Assembly (NCBI GenBank): GCA_900551015.1
Contig: URUI01000062.1
Coordinates: 1-11,997 of the forward strand
Length of the DNA: 11,997 nt
Direction of reading: 5' to 3'
Origin: an uncultured Collinsella sp.
GTDB taxonomy: Bacteria; Actinomycetota; Coriobacteriia; Coriobacteriales; Coriobacteriaceae
The notes below the pieces were generated by a model, which worked only from the letters and a program-made list of their open reading frames with translations, was not told the origin of the DNA and ran no database searches. Shown here one piece after another: positions 1-6,240 of this stretch. Each line of letters starts with the position of its first letter. Positions within the stretch are counted from its first letter, which is position 1. The position numbers were made by a program, and so were the translations under genes.

Positions 1-13
1 GCGCCGAATGCTC

Positions 14-35
14 GCCATCGAAATTTATCGATGGC
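14..35. promoter_or_regulatory. Short dyad just upstream of the LuxR-type regulator
   Basis: Two perfect 8-base arms, gccatcga (14-21) and tcgatggc (28-35), surround a 6-base AT spacer. The dyad lies 15 bases before the first ATG of the regulator. It could be an operator for autoregulation or a weak terminator of a gene to the left, since CTATTT follows. The sequence does not decide between these. Confidence 0.3.
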
Positions 36-50
36 CTATTTCAGACTGTA

Positions 51-1052
51 ATGGGGGACATGAGCCTCGCATTCTATATCTACACCACAATTATCATGGG
101 TGTGGCTCTGGTGACCAGTGCCGTGGCATTGGTGGTTTGGCTCATGACGCGCCGTCGCGACAGCCTGGTGGCCGCGGCGGGCTTTTTGCTCTACATGCTC
201 GATATGTCGGTCATTTTTTTTGACGAGTACAATCGGCTCAAATACGACTACGCTGTTACCTTTAGCGAGCCGTTGCAGCACCCCTTGCTGCGCTGCGTGC
301 TCGGTATTGCCATCTATGCCTGCGTGGTACTGTGGATGTTTGCGCGCTTGCGCAAAAGGCCGACGTCGCGCATGCTCGGACTTGCTATCGTGCCGTTTTC
401 AATCTTGCAATTGGTGCTGGTGCCTCGCAGCGGTGCTGCCGGAGAGATGCAGCAGTATCTCTTTTGGCTCACGCGTGACCTGGGCAATGTAGGATGTCTT
501 GCCTATGCCGCCTGGCATTACCGGCACAGGGCCACGCGTGTTGAGAAACTCGACCTCGACCGCTCAAAGCTCTTTTGGAAGGTGGCACTCGTTCTTGCGT
601 TTTGCGTAATCGCCGAGGACACCTACATGATTTTGCTCTGCCGCCCCGACTCTCAAAACCCCGTCATCAGCCTCTTTTTGTGGTATCTGTCCGAGCGCAA
701 TATCTCCGAAAACGTGCTGCTCGTGGCATGCGCGGTCCAACTCTTTTGCCAGTTTAGCCATATCCTGCGCGTGTATGCCCGTCATCCGCGTGCCGATGAG
801 GACGTGGCGGCCGAGAGCGCACGCTCTGGGGACGATCTAGCATCACGCGTTGTGATCTATGCCGATGCCCATAAGCTGTCGCGGCGCGAGCAGGAGGTGC
901 TCACGCTGGTGCTGAAGGGCAACGACGCCCAAAACATCGCCAGCGAGTTGGTCATCAGCCCTGGCACGGTCAAGGCGCACTTGCATCGCATCTACGTTAA
1001 AAGCGGTGTCTCCAACCGAGATGACCTCATAGATGCCTTTTGGCGTTCCTAG
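51..1052 (+). CDS. Membrane-anchored LuxR-family transcriptional regulator
   Basis: The 333-residue protein has about seven hydrophobic segments (roughly residues 6-32, 38-57, 80-98, 108-125, 135-155, 175-197 and 220-240). A charged linker and a GerE/LuxR helix-turn-helix follow at 276-333, beginning LSRREQEVL and containing SPGTVKAHLHRIY. Multi-helix LuxR regulators of this shape are common in Coriobacteriia. They are presumed to sense a ligand in or through the membrane and bind DNA with the C-terminal domain. The start is uncertain: ATG at 51 has no clear Shine-Dalgarno, ATG at 60 has GGGGGA only one base away, and the frame is open to the left edge, so an earlier start outside the window is possible. 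The amidohydrolase and MATE genes follow on the same strand and are its likely, unproven, targets. Confidence 0.88.
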   Translation: MGDMSLAFYIYTTIIMGVALVTSAVALVVWLMTRRRDSLVAAAGFLLYMLDMSVIFFDEYNRLKYDYAVTFSEPLQHPLLRCVLGIAIYACVVLWMFARLRKRPTSRMLGLAIVPFSILQLVLVPRSGAAGEMQQYLFWLTRDLGNVGCLAYAAWHYRHRATRVEKLDLDRSKLFWKVALVLAFCVIAEDTYMILLCRPDSQNPVISLFLWYLSERNISENVLLVACAVQLFCQFSHILRVYARHPRADEDVAAESARSGDDLASRVVIYADAHKLSRREQEVLTLVLKGNDAQNIASELVISPGTVKAHLHRIYVKSGVSNRDDLIDAFWRS

Positions 1053-1192
1053 TCCTATTCTTCCTTGCATGCGGGTCTTGCCGTGTGGGCGGGCACGCCG
1101 TTGGGCGTAATGACGCGGTAATAATCTCAGACAATAAACCTGCAGGTAAAGCGTGTAAACCTGCTTAAACTGACCGTTTGCGATCCCTGGCC

Positions 1193-1220
1193 TTGGCACG
1201 GATTTGCCCCTGTGTATCAA
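1193..1220 (+). promoter_or_regulatory. Possible sigma70-type promoter of the amidohydrolase-MATE operon
   Basis: TTGGCA (1193-1198) resembles a -35 box at five of six positions. After a 16-base spacer, TATCAA (1215-1220) resembles a -10 box at four of six. Transcription would start near 1228, leaving a leader of about 140 bases. This is a match by eye only. Confidence 0.35.
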
Positions 1221-1239
1221 TGGGTGTAGCGCGAAGCCG

Positions 1240-1260
1240 CGGACGTGGGACAGACGTCCG
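1240..1260. promoter_or_regulatory. Operator-like dyad CGGACGT-N7-ACGTCCG
   Basis: Perfect 7-base arms (1240-1246 and 1254-1260) are separated by 7 bases, placing equivalent positions 14 bases apart. The dyad lies just downstream of the possible promoter. It could bind a dimeric regulator such as the upstream LuxR protein. That link is inferred from position only. Confidence 0.35.
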
Positions 1261-1367
1261 AGCACGGCTTGTAGGCACGCGCCGATGCGGGAGCGCTACG
1301 CTCCCAACCGAGTGCCCACGCGGGCGGTGCGTCCGCGTTGCAACCAAAGATGCCTGAGGAGGCTCAC

Positions 1368-2996
1368 ATGGACAAGGCTGATGTAGTTATCAAGAGCAAC
1401 ACCGTTTTTACCGGCGATGGGCTCGAACCGTTTAAGGGCGGCGTTGCCGTGCGTGGCGATAAGATCGTTGCCTGCGGTGACGATGCCCACTTGGCGCCGT
1501 TTATCGGCCCCGATACTGAGGTGCGCGACTTTGGCGATCAGCTCGTTATGCCTGGCCTGATTGACTCGCACACGCATTTTGCTCAGGGTGCGTTTATGAC
1601 CGACCCCGATTTTGCCGTCAACCTTATCGATTGCACCAGTTTTGAGATGGCGATGGAGCGTGTCGTGGCGTTTGCGAACGCCCATCCCGATAATGAGTGG
1701 ATTCTGGGCTGCCAAATCATTCAGTTCCAGTGGGATATCCCCGAGATGCCCACGGCTGCGATGATTGACAAATACATCTCGGACCGTCCGGTATTTTTGC
1801 AGCAGGTCGACATGCATACGTTTAGTGCCAATACCTGCGCTATCGAGAAAGTCGGCATTACTACCGAGACGGCCGATCCTACAGGCGGCAAGATCCTTAA
1901 GGATGCCGACGGCAACCTGACGGGCGTGTTTTCCAACAATGCCGGCTCCTTCTTTATGGATGAGGTCTACGACCCAGCGCCCGAGGTTGTTGACGCGTCG
2001 TTTGCAAAAACCGCCCGGCGCGCCAATGCCCTGGGAATCACTACGGTCGGCATGGTCAATCCTACGTTTGTGAGCATGGAAAACCCGTATGCGGTGTTGG
2101 CAGGTCTTAATGCCAAGGGCGACTTGCCACTGCGCGTGTTCCTGTACACCGATCTGTTCGAAAACGAGTCCTTAACGCTCGAGCAGATCAAGGAGAAATA
2201 CGCCTTCTCGGGTACGCAGGTCGAGTGGCACGGCTTTAAGCAGTTTCTTGATGGCGTGTGCTCCGACCACACCGCTTGGATGCTTGAACCCTATTCCAAC
2301 GCGCCCGATACCTGCGGTGAGCCCGCGGAGGATCCAGAGCGCATCCGTGCCGCCATTGTCAGGGCGCAGGAATGGGGCGTTGACACGCGCGTCCATACGA
2401 TCGGCGATCGCTCGGTGCGTTTTGTGCTTGATTGCTTTGAGGAGGGCGAGCGCTTGCATGGTAAGCGGGGTTGCCGCCACTCCATGGAGCACAACGAGAC
2501 GGTTCAGCCCGAGGATCTGCCGCGCTACGCGGAGCTTGGTATATGCCCCGGCATGCAACCGTGGCACATGCTGCTCGATATGGCTGACCTTGCCAAGGAC
2601 GATGCCGTGGGCCCCGAGCGTGCAGCGCTTTCGTGGCCCCTGCACAGCCTGCTTGCAAGCGGTGCCGTGGTGCACTTGGGCAGCGACTTCCCCGTTGTGG
2701 GCTTGGAGCCCATGGAGGAGGTGTACGGCGCAGTCTTCCGCATGCTCGAGGACGGTTCCAACCCAGAAGGGTGGTTCCCGCAGGAGCGCATCACCATGGC
2801 CGAGGCCCTGCGCGCCTACACCTACGGCAGCGCCTACGCCATGCATGCCGAGGATCGCATCGGTACGCTCGCATGCGGCAAACAGGCTGATATCTGTGTG
2901 CTCGACCGCAACCTCTTTGACTGCGAACCGGCTGAGGTCCTCGAGGCCACGGCGTCTCTCACGATGATTGCCGGCAAGGTGGTCTACGAGGCCTAG
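1368..2996 (+). CDS. YtcJ-like metal-dependent amidohydrolase (Amidohydro_3 family)
   Basis: The 542-residue protein is a full-length member of the amidohydrolase superfamily, Amidohydro_3/YtcJ group, which hydrolyses C-N bonds of N-acyl or cyclic amides with metal help. Visible landmarks are MPGLIDSHTHF with metal-binding H68 and H70, VHTIGDR with H343, RHSMEHNE with H371 and H375, GSDFPVVGLEP with catalytic-type D440, and the closing GTLACGKQADICVLDRN / IAGKVVYEA beta-sandwich strands. No signal peptide is seen, so it is probably cytoplasmic. The start is ATG at 1368, chosen because TGAGGAGG sits five bases before it; in-frame TTG 1338 and ATG 1350 lack such a site. The MATE gene follows after 96 bases, probably in the same transcript. 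The substrate cannot be read from the sequence. Relatives are often annotated only as amidohydrolase or N-substituted formamide deformylase-like. Confidence 0.9.
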   Translation: MDKADVVIKSNTVFTGDGLEPFKGGVAVRGDKIVACGDDAHLAPFIGPDTEVRDFGDQLVMPGLIDSHTHFAQGAFMTDPDFAVNLIDCTSFEMAMERVVAFANAHPDNEWILGCQIIQFQWDIPEMPTAAMIDKYISDRPVFLQQVDMHTFSANTCAIEKVGITTETADPTGGKILKDADGNLTGVFSNNAGSFFMDEVYDPAPEVVDASFAKTARRANALGITTVGMVNPTFVSMENPYAVLAGLNAKGDLPLRVFLYTDLFENESLTLEQIKEKYAFSGTQVEWHGFKQFLDGVCSDHTAWMLEPYSNAPDTCGEPAEDPERIRAAIVRAQEWGVDTRVHTIGDRSVRFVLDCFEEGERLHGKRGCRHSMEHNETVQPEDLPRYAELGICPGMQPWHMLLDMADLAKDDAVGPERAALSWPLHSLLASGAVVHLGSDFPVVGLEPMEEVYGAVFRMLEDGSNPEGWFPQERITMAEALRAYTYGSAYAMHAEDRIGTLACGKQADICVLDRNLFDCEPAEVLEATASLTMIAGKVVYEA

Positions 2997-3042
2997 CGGG
3001 GCTGCTGCATCGCTGGGCGGTGCCACAGCCTGTGCGTGCCGC

Positions 3043-3070
3043 CCATCCATCCATCCATCCATTCATCAAT
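3043..3070 (+). repeat. CCAT tetranucleotide microsatellite in the amidohydrolase-MATE gap
   Basis: Five perfect CCAT units (3043-3062) are followed by two degenerate ones, TCAT and CAAT (3063-3070). The tract ends 22 bases before the MATE start codon and about 10 bases before its ribosome binding site. Tetranucleotide tracts can change length by slippage, which here would alter the leader but not the frame from ATG 3093. Confidence 0.8.
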
Positions 3071-3092
3071 CTCTCATGGAAAGGGGAGAACA

Positions 3093-4469
3093 ATGGCAGA
3101 AGAAACAACCGCCGCTGTTGAGGAGGAGCGTGAGCTTGCCTCGCAGCCGATTCCCGGCCTGGTGCGCAAGTACACCATCATCACCGGCCAGGGTATGCTT
3201 GCCCAAATCATCATGGTGGTCCTGGAGGGCCTTGTCATGGGCTGGGGCTTGGGTGCCCACGGCCTGGCATGTGTCTCGATCATCATGTCGGTCGAGTACA
3301 TTAACCTGGCCTTTGGTAACCTGTTTGGCACCGGCGTGCCCGCCGTGGTGGGCAACCTTTTGGGTGCCGGCGACATTAAGGGCGCCAGCAAGGCGTTTAG
3401 CCAGGGCTTTTGGCTTACCACGATTGTGAGTGTGCTGCTTGCTGTGGTGATGGCTGTGTTTACCGAGCCCATCTGCGCATTCTTCGGCGCCACGCCCGAC
3501 ATCATGGCCGATACCGTTGCCGGCGTGCGCACCTTCTCCGTGCTGCTGCCGCTCACGGTCATTGGTCAGATGCTCACCGCCGTCATGCGTGTGGACGAGA
3601 AGGTTCAGATCCAGGCCAACCTCATGACCATGTCTGCCATCGTCGCTATCTGCTGGCTTGCGCTTTCCACGTTTGTACTCAAGCTTGGCGTTATGGGAGC
3701 TGGCGTGTACTACGGTCTTTCCATCGGTATCTGGGCCATCGGTATCTTCTGGTTCATCGGGGGCAAAAAGTCCCAGCTCCAGATTAGCCTGGCCGACCTT
3801 AAGCTCGACCTCGCCATCTGCGGCCAGATCTTCAAGATCGGCTTCCCGTTCTTCCTGGTTCAGGGTGCGACCTTTATCTTTAATACCGTTGCCAACTCGC
3901 TTTTGGGTTCGCTCGGCGGCGATATGGGCTCGCTCTACATCGCAGCCTTTGGCGTGATCAACGGCTACATCCTCTACATTACCATGATGGTTGCCCAGTG
4001 CTTCTCCTACGGTCTACAGCCCATCGCTGCCTTCAACGCCGGCGCAAAGGCTTGGGCACGCCTTAAGGAGACGCTCTCCTGCACGCTTAAGTACCAGGTT
4101 GTGACGCTGGCGCTGGTCACCGTCGCGCTCTGGCTTGCCGCCACCCCGGTGTGCGCCTTCTTTGCCGGCAGCGATCCTGCGCTCGTTGAAGTTGCCGCCA
4201 ACGCCACGCGTACTGTCATCCTGGCTGTTGCCCTGGGCTATCTTGCCATGACCATGTCGATGTATTTCCAGGCGGTCGAGAAGGTGGGTGTCGCCACGTT
4301 TACGGGCCTGCTTCGCTATGTGATCTGCTCGGTGCCGCTTATGTACCTCCTCGGCAACATGATGGGTGTCGAGGGCGTGTGGATCGCCCTGGTGGTGGCC
4401 GATGCCATTACTGGCATCATCTCCATTGCGCTCGCCGCGCACGAGTCCAAGCGCCTTGCCACGCTCTAG
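3093..4469 (+). CDS. MATE-family multidrug/toxin efflux transporter
   Basis: The 458-residue polytopic protein has about twelve hydrophobic segments in two related halves, as in the MATE (NorM/DinF-like) family, which exports organic cations and drugs in exchange for Na+ or H+. Family features include GTGVPAVVGNLLGAGD in the first half and the second-half signature GLQPIAAFNAGAKAWARLKETL at the inner face. The length is normal and no break is seen. The start is ATG at 3093, with AAGGGGAG a few bases upstream. An in-frame GTG at 3036 would add 19 residues read from the CCAT repeat (PPIHPSIHSS) and is not a credible start. The gene lies 96 bases after the amidohydrolase and ends before a strong terminator. 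Export of a substrate or product of that enzyme is an attractive but untested idea. Confidence 0.92.
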   Translation: MAEETTAAVEEERELASQPIPGLVRKYTIITGQGMLAQIIMVVLEGLVMGWGLGAHGLACVSIIMSVEYINLAFGNLFGTGVPAVVGNLLGAGDIKGASKAFSQGFWLTTIVSVLLAVVMAVFTEPICAFFGATPDIMADTVAGVRTFSVLLPLTVIGQMLTAVMRVDEKVQIQANLMTMSAIVAICWLALSTFVLKLGVMGAGVYYGLSIGIWAIGIFWFIGGKKSQLQISLADLKLDLAICGQIFKIGFPFFLVQGATFIFNTVANSLLGSLGGDMGSLYIAAFGVINGYILYITMMVAQCFSYGLQPIAAFNAGAKAWARLKETLSCTLKYQVVTLALVTVALWLAATPVCAFFAGSDPALVEVAANATRTVILAVALGYLAMTMSMYFQAVEKVGVATFTGLLRYVICSVPLMYLLGNMMGVEGVWIALVVADAITGIISIALAAHESKRLATL

Positions 4470-4517
4470 GCTCGGACATGGCTCGCGTACGATAGTCGAA
4501 CAAGTTAACTCGCCTGC

Positions 4518-4560
4518 AAGCCACCACAATGGGGACAGTCCCCATTGTGGTGGCTTTTGT
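4518..4560 (+). terminator. Very strong hairpin terminator after the MATE gene
   Basis: Perfect 19-base arms (4518-4536 and 4538-4556) are separated by one base, and ttttgttattt follows on the + strand. The position, about 50 bases after the MATE stop, fits Rho-independent termination. The near-perfect palindrome is longer than a terminator needs, so it may also be a dispersed palindromic repeat used as one. Confidence 0.8.
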
Positions 4561-4611
4561 TATTTAGGGTCTGAGATTTCTGCTCTATAAATAATGCTTT
4601 TGAACTGGGTT

Positions 4612-4680
4612 ACTATAAGATTATGGTAAACGCTACTATAAGATTATGGAGAATGAAACTATTCGATTATGGTAACAGCG
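4612..4680 (+). repeat. Three 23-base tandem repeats upstream of the ATPase
   Basis: Units at 4612-4634, 4635-4657 and 4658-4680 share actat-(aa/tc)-gattatgg followed by a more variable tail. Units 1 and 2 are identical over actataagattatgg. Unit 3 differs by two bases in that core, but its tail ggtaacagcg resembles unit 1 (ggtaaacgct). The array ends 17 bases before the chosen start codon. A 23-base period is about two helical turns, so bound protein copies would face the same side of the DNA. It is probably an operator array or promoter element for the following gene. Confidence 0.85.
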
Positions 4681-4697
4681 TAATAAGGGGCGTTGAT

Positions 4698-5867
4698 ATG
4701 GCTGAGTTCATTAACAGGGATTTGCATGAGTTGCTCATTCGCATGGCAGGCTGGTTTCCTGTTGTGTCGTTGACAGGGCCTAGGCAGAGCGGTAAGTCTA
4801 CGCTGGTTCGGCATGCCTTTCCCGACTATTCCTACGTCACGCTTGAGGACCCTCAAACGAGGCGCGCGGCCTTGGAGGATCCGGTGAGTTTTATCCGCAA
4901 CCGAAAGGGCGGACTCATCATCGATGAGGCGCAATACGCGCCGGATTTGTTTTCAATGATCCAGGTTGTTTCGGATGAGCGGGGAGACGCCGGTCAATAC
5001 ATCCTTACAGGCTCGCAAAACTTTTTGATGATGAAAAGCATCGGGCAGTCTCTTGCCGGGCGAGTCGGGATCTTAAAATTGCTGCCATTATCGTTTCGAG
5101 AAGCGGAGAGGGGCCAGCAGGGGCAGCTGGAAGTGGATTTGTTCGCGCTCGAAGGGGGATACCCTCGCCTGCGTTCCGCCGGAATGCCGTCCTCGGTTTA
5201 TTTCCCCAGCTATATCGATACCTATGTTGAGCGCGATGTTGTGGGCTTGCTTGATGTGCGCAATAAGGCGGAGTTTCATAAGTTTCTGTCCATAATTGCT
5301 CAGAGCGTCGGTGCCCTCATCAATATATCCTCGCTTTCTCGAGATACGGGCGTGAGCGTATCGACCATTAAAAGCTGGTTGTCCATCCTGGAGCAGAGCT
5401 ACCTGACGTTTTCGCTGCAGCCCTATTATGCAAATGCCAAGAAGCGTCTAACTAAAACGCCCAAGCTCTATTTTTACGACACGGGGCTGCTCTGCTACTT
5501 GCTCAAAATTGGATCACTGGAGCAACTATTGGAGAGCCCTTATCTGGGGGCCGTTTTCGAAAACCTCATCGTTTCCGAAACGGCGAAGAGCCATCTCAAC
5601 GTGGGCGAGAATCCCGAGCTGTATTTCTATAGGGACGACAGCAAGCGTGAAATCGATTTGCTCGACTGTACAAACTCAGGGAGTCCCAAGGCTATCGAAA
5701 TAAAATCATCCAGAACGTATCACGATAAGTACGCCCGCCATCTACAGACTGTATGCGATGAGATCGACATTGCAAAAGATGCGCGCTATGTTGTGGCCCG
5801 CGTGGACTCAACGTATGAGTCGAAAGACTGTAGTGTGGTTTCGGCGCGTGATTGGCTTTTACGATAA
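4698..5867 (+). CDS. AAA+ ATPase with C-terminal DUF4143 domain
   Basis: The 389-residue protein belongs to the AAA_14/DUF4143 group of ATP-binding proteins, which is widespread in gut bacteria and of unknown function. Visible motifs are Walker A GPRQSGKST (27-35), Walker B GLIIDEAQ (72-79; D76, E77) and a sensor-like ILTGSQNF (102-109). A probable helix-turn-helix or winged helix lies at about 208-238 (SRDTGVSVSTIKSWLSIL). The C-terminus has REID (317-320) and AIEIKSS (332-338), whose spacing matches the D...ExK core of PD-(D/E)xK nuclease folds. The start is ATG 4698, with TAAGGGG seven bases upstream; in-frame ATGs at 4623 and 4653 lie inside the tandem repeats and lack such a site. The gene stands alone between two terminators and is visibly AT-richer than its neighbours, which suggests horizontal gain. 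Whether the nuclease-like fold is catalytic is not known. Confidence 0.9.
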   Translation: MAEFINRDLHELLIRMAGWFPVVSLTGPRQSGKSTLVRHAFPDYSYVTLEDPQTRRAALEDPVSFIRNRKGGLIIDEAQYAPDLFSMIQVVSDERGDAGQYILTGSQNFLMMKSIGQSLAGRVGILKLLPLSFREAERGQQGQLEVDLFALEGGYPRLRSAGMPSSVYFPSYIDTYVERDVVGLLDVRNKAEFHKFLSIIAQSVGALINISSLSRDTGVSVSTIKSWLSILEQSYLTFSLQPYYANAKKRLTKTPKLYFYDTGLLCYLLKIGSLEQLLESPYLGAVFENLIVSETAKSHLNVGENPELYFYRDDSKREIDLLDCTNSGSPKAIEIKSSRTYHDKYARHLQTVCDEIDIAKDARYVVARVDSTYESKDCSVVSARDWLLR

Positions 5868-5889
5868 CAAGCTCGGCGCATTAACAACA

Positions 5890-5927
5890 GCCGCGAAGGG
5901 AACCGGCCCCTTTTGCGGCGGTTTTTT
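5890..5927 (+). terminator. Rho-independent terminator of the ATPase gene
   Basis: A GC-rich stem pairs gccgcgaaggg (5890-5900) with ccccttttgcggc (5907-5919). A run of six T's (5922-5927) follows, about 20 bases after the ATPase stop codon. The stem has an imperfect middle. Confidence 0.75.
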
Positions 5928-5950
5928 GCCTATCTGGTGCGTCTTAGATG

Positions 5951-6079
5951 CAAGTGAGTAGACTTATTTGGATATGCCGAGCACATCGCGACAAATGCTC
6001 AATAAAACCGCAGGTCAGAGCTGTGGCGTTTTGGGGCGTGCTTGACCTCCTGCAAAAAGCCTACTCACTTGGTTTTTTC
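5951..6079 (+). repeat. Possible intergenic element bounded by 11-base inverted arms
   Basis: The arms caagtgagtag (5951-5961) and ctactcacttg (6061-6071) are exact inverted copies. A T-tract (6074-6079) follows the right arm. A smaller inverted pair, aggtca/tgacct (6012-6017 with 6043-6048), lies inside. The layout would suit a folded RNA with a terminator or a small palindromic repeat element. No function is recognised. Confidence 0.4.
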
Positions 6080-6089
6080 TGTTAGAAGA

Positions 6090-6122
6090 CCGCCGCGAGG
6101 GAAGGCAGCTCCCTCGCGGCGG
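6090..6122. repeat. GC-rich perfect hairpin
   Basis: Perfect 13-base arms, ccgccgcgaggga (6090-6102) and tccctcgcggcgg (6110-6122), flank a 7-base loop. No strong T-tract follows on either strand. It abuts the dispersed 39-base repeat, so the two may form one intergenic element. Confidence 0.7.
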
Positions 6123-6124
6123 CT

Positions 6125-6163
6125 GACATTTGCCCAGATAAAACCTGCCAAAATAAACCTGTC
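6125..6163 (-). repeat. Dispersed 39-base repeat, copy 1 (minus orientation)
   Basis: Read on the minus strand, this segment matches 11453-11491 on the plus strand at 36 of 39 positions by hand alignment. The shared core runs gacaggtttattttgg, a two-base difference, ggttttatctggg, a one-base difference, aaatgtc. Both copies are intergenic, and each is followed in its own orientation by GC-rich sequence; copy 1 has a perfect hairpin there. Confidence 0.85.
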
Positions 6164-6206
6164 TACTCTTTGAGCCAGAGCCGACACTAATTCAAATGGC
6201 GAAATC

Positions 6207-6240
6207 AAAGGGCGTTCTCCGCATGGAGGGCGCCCTTTTT
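6207..6240. terminator. Bidirectional hairpin terminator after the GAF-LuxR gene
   Basis: The arms aaagggcgttctcc (6207-6220) and ggagggcgcccttt (6225-6238) pair with two G-T wobbles and a 4-base loop. The stem lies directly after the minus-strand regulator stop. On the + strand it is followed by a strong T-run reaching 6241. On the minus strand the tail tttgattt is weaker. Confidence 0.75.

Larger units (their letters stand above)
1053..1367. other. 315-base intergenic region before the amidohydrolase
   Basis: No credible gene was seen. The region holds the possible promoter and the dyad listed separately. It also has two copies of taaacctgc (about 1135-1167) and a small perfect hairpin, gggagcg/cgctccc (1289-1295 with 1299-1305). 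No T-tract terminator follows the regulator, so readthrough into the amidohydrolase is possible. Confidence 0.5.
5868..6240. other. 373-base gene-free space rich in hairpins
   Basis: No coding frame here is convincing. The space holds the ATPase terminator, a possible repeat element bounded by 11-base inverted arms, a GC-rich hairpin, one copy of a 39-base dispersed repeat and a bidirectional terminator, all listed separately. A small RNA on the + strand ending at 6240 cannot be excluded, but no good promoter was seen. Confidence 0.6.

Noticed and set aside
2172..3062. Minus-strand frame (296 codons) opposite the amidohydrolase
   Set aside because: Antisense shadow without ribosome site or domain; it begins in the CCAT repeat (DGWMDG).
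4612..4680. CRISPR-like array
   Set aside because: The three 23-base units are directly contiguous with no spacers, and no cas gene is near.
4623..4697. Longer N-terminus for the ATPase from ATG 4623 or 4653
   Set aside because: These codons are made of the tandem repeats, lack ribosome sites, and the added residues precede the normal family start.
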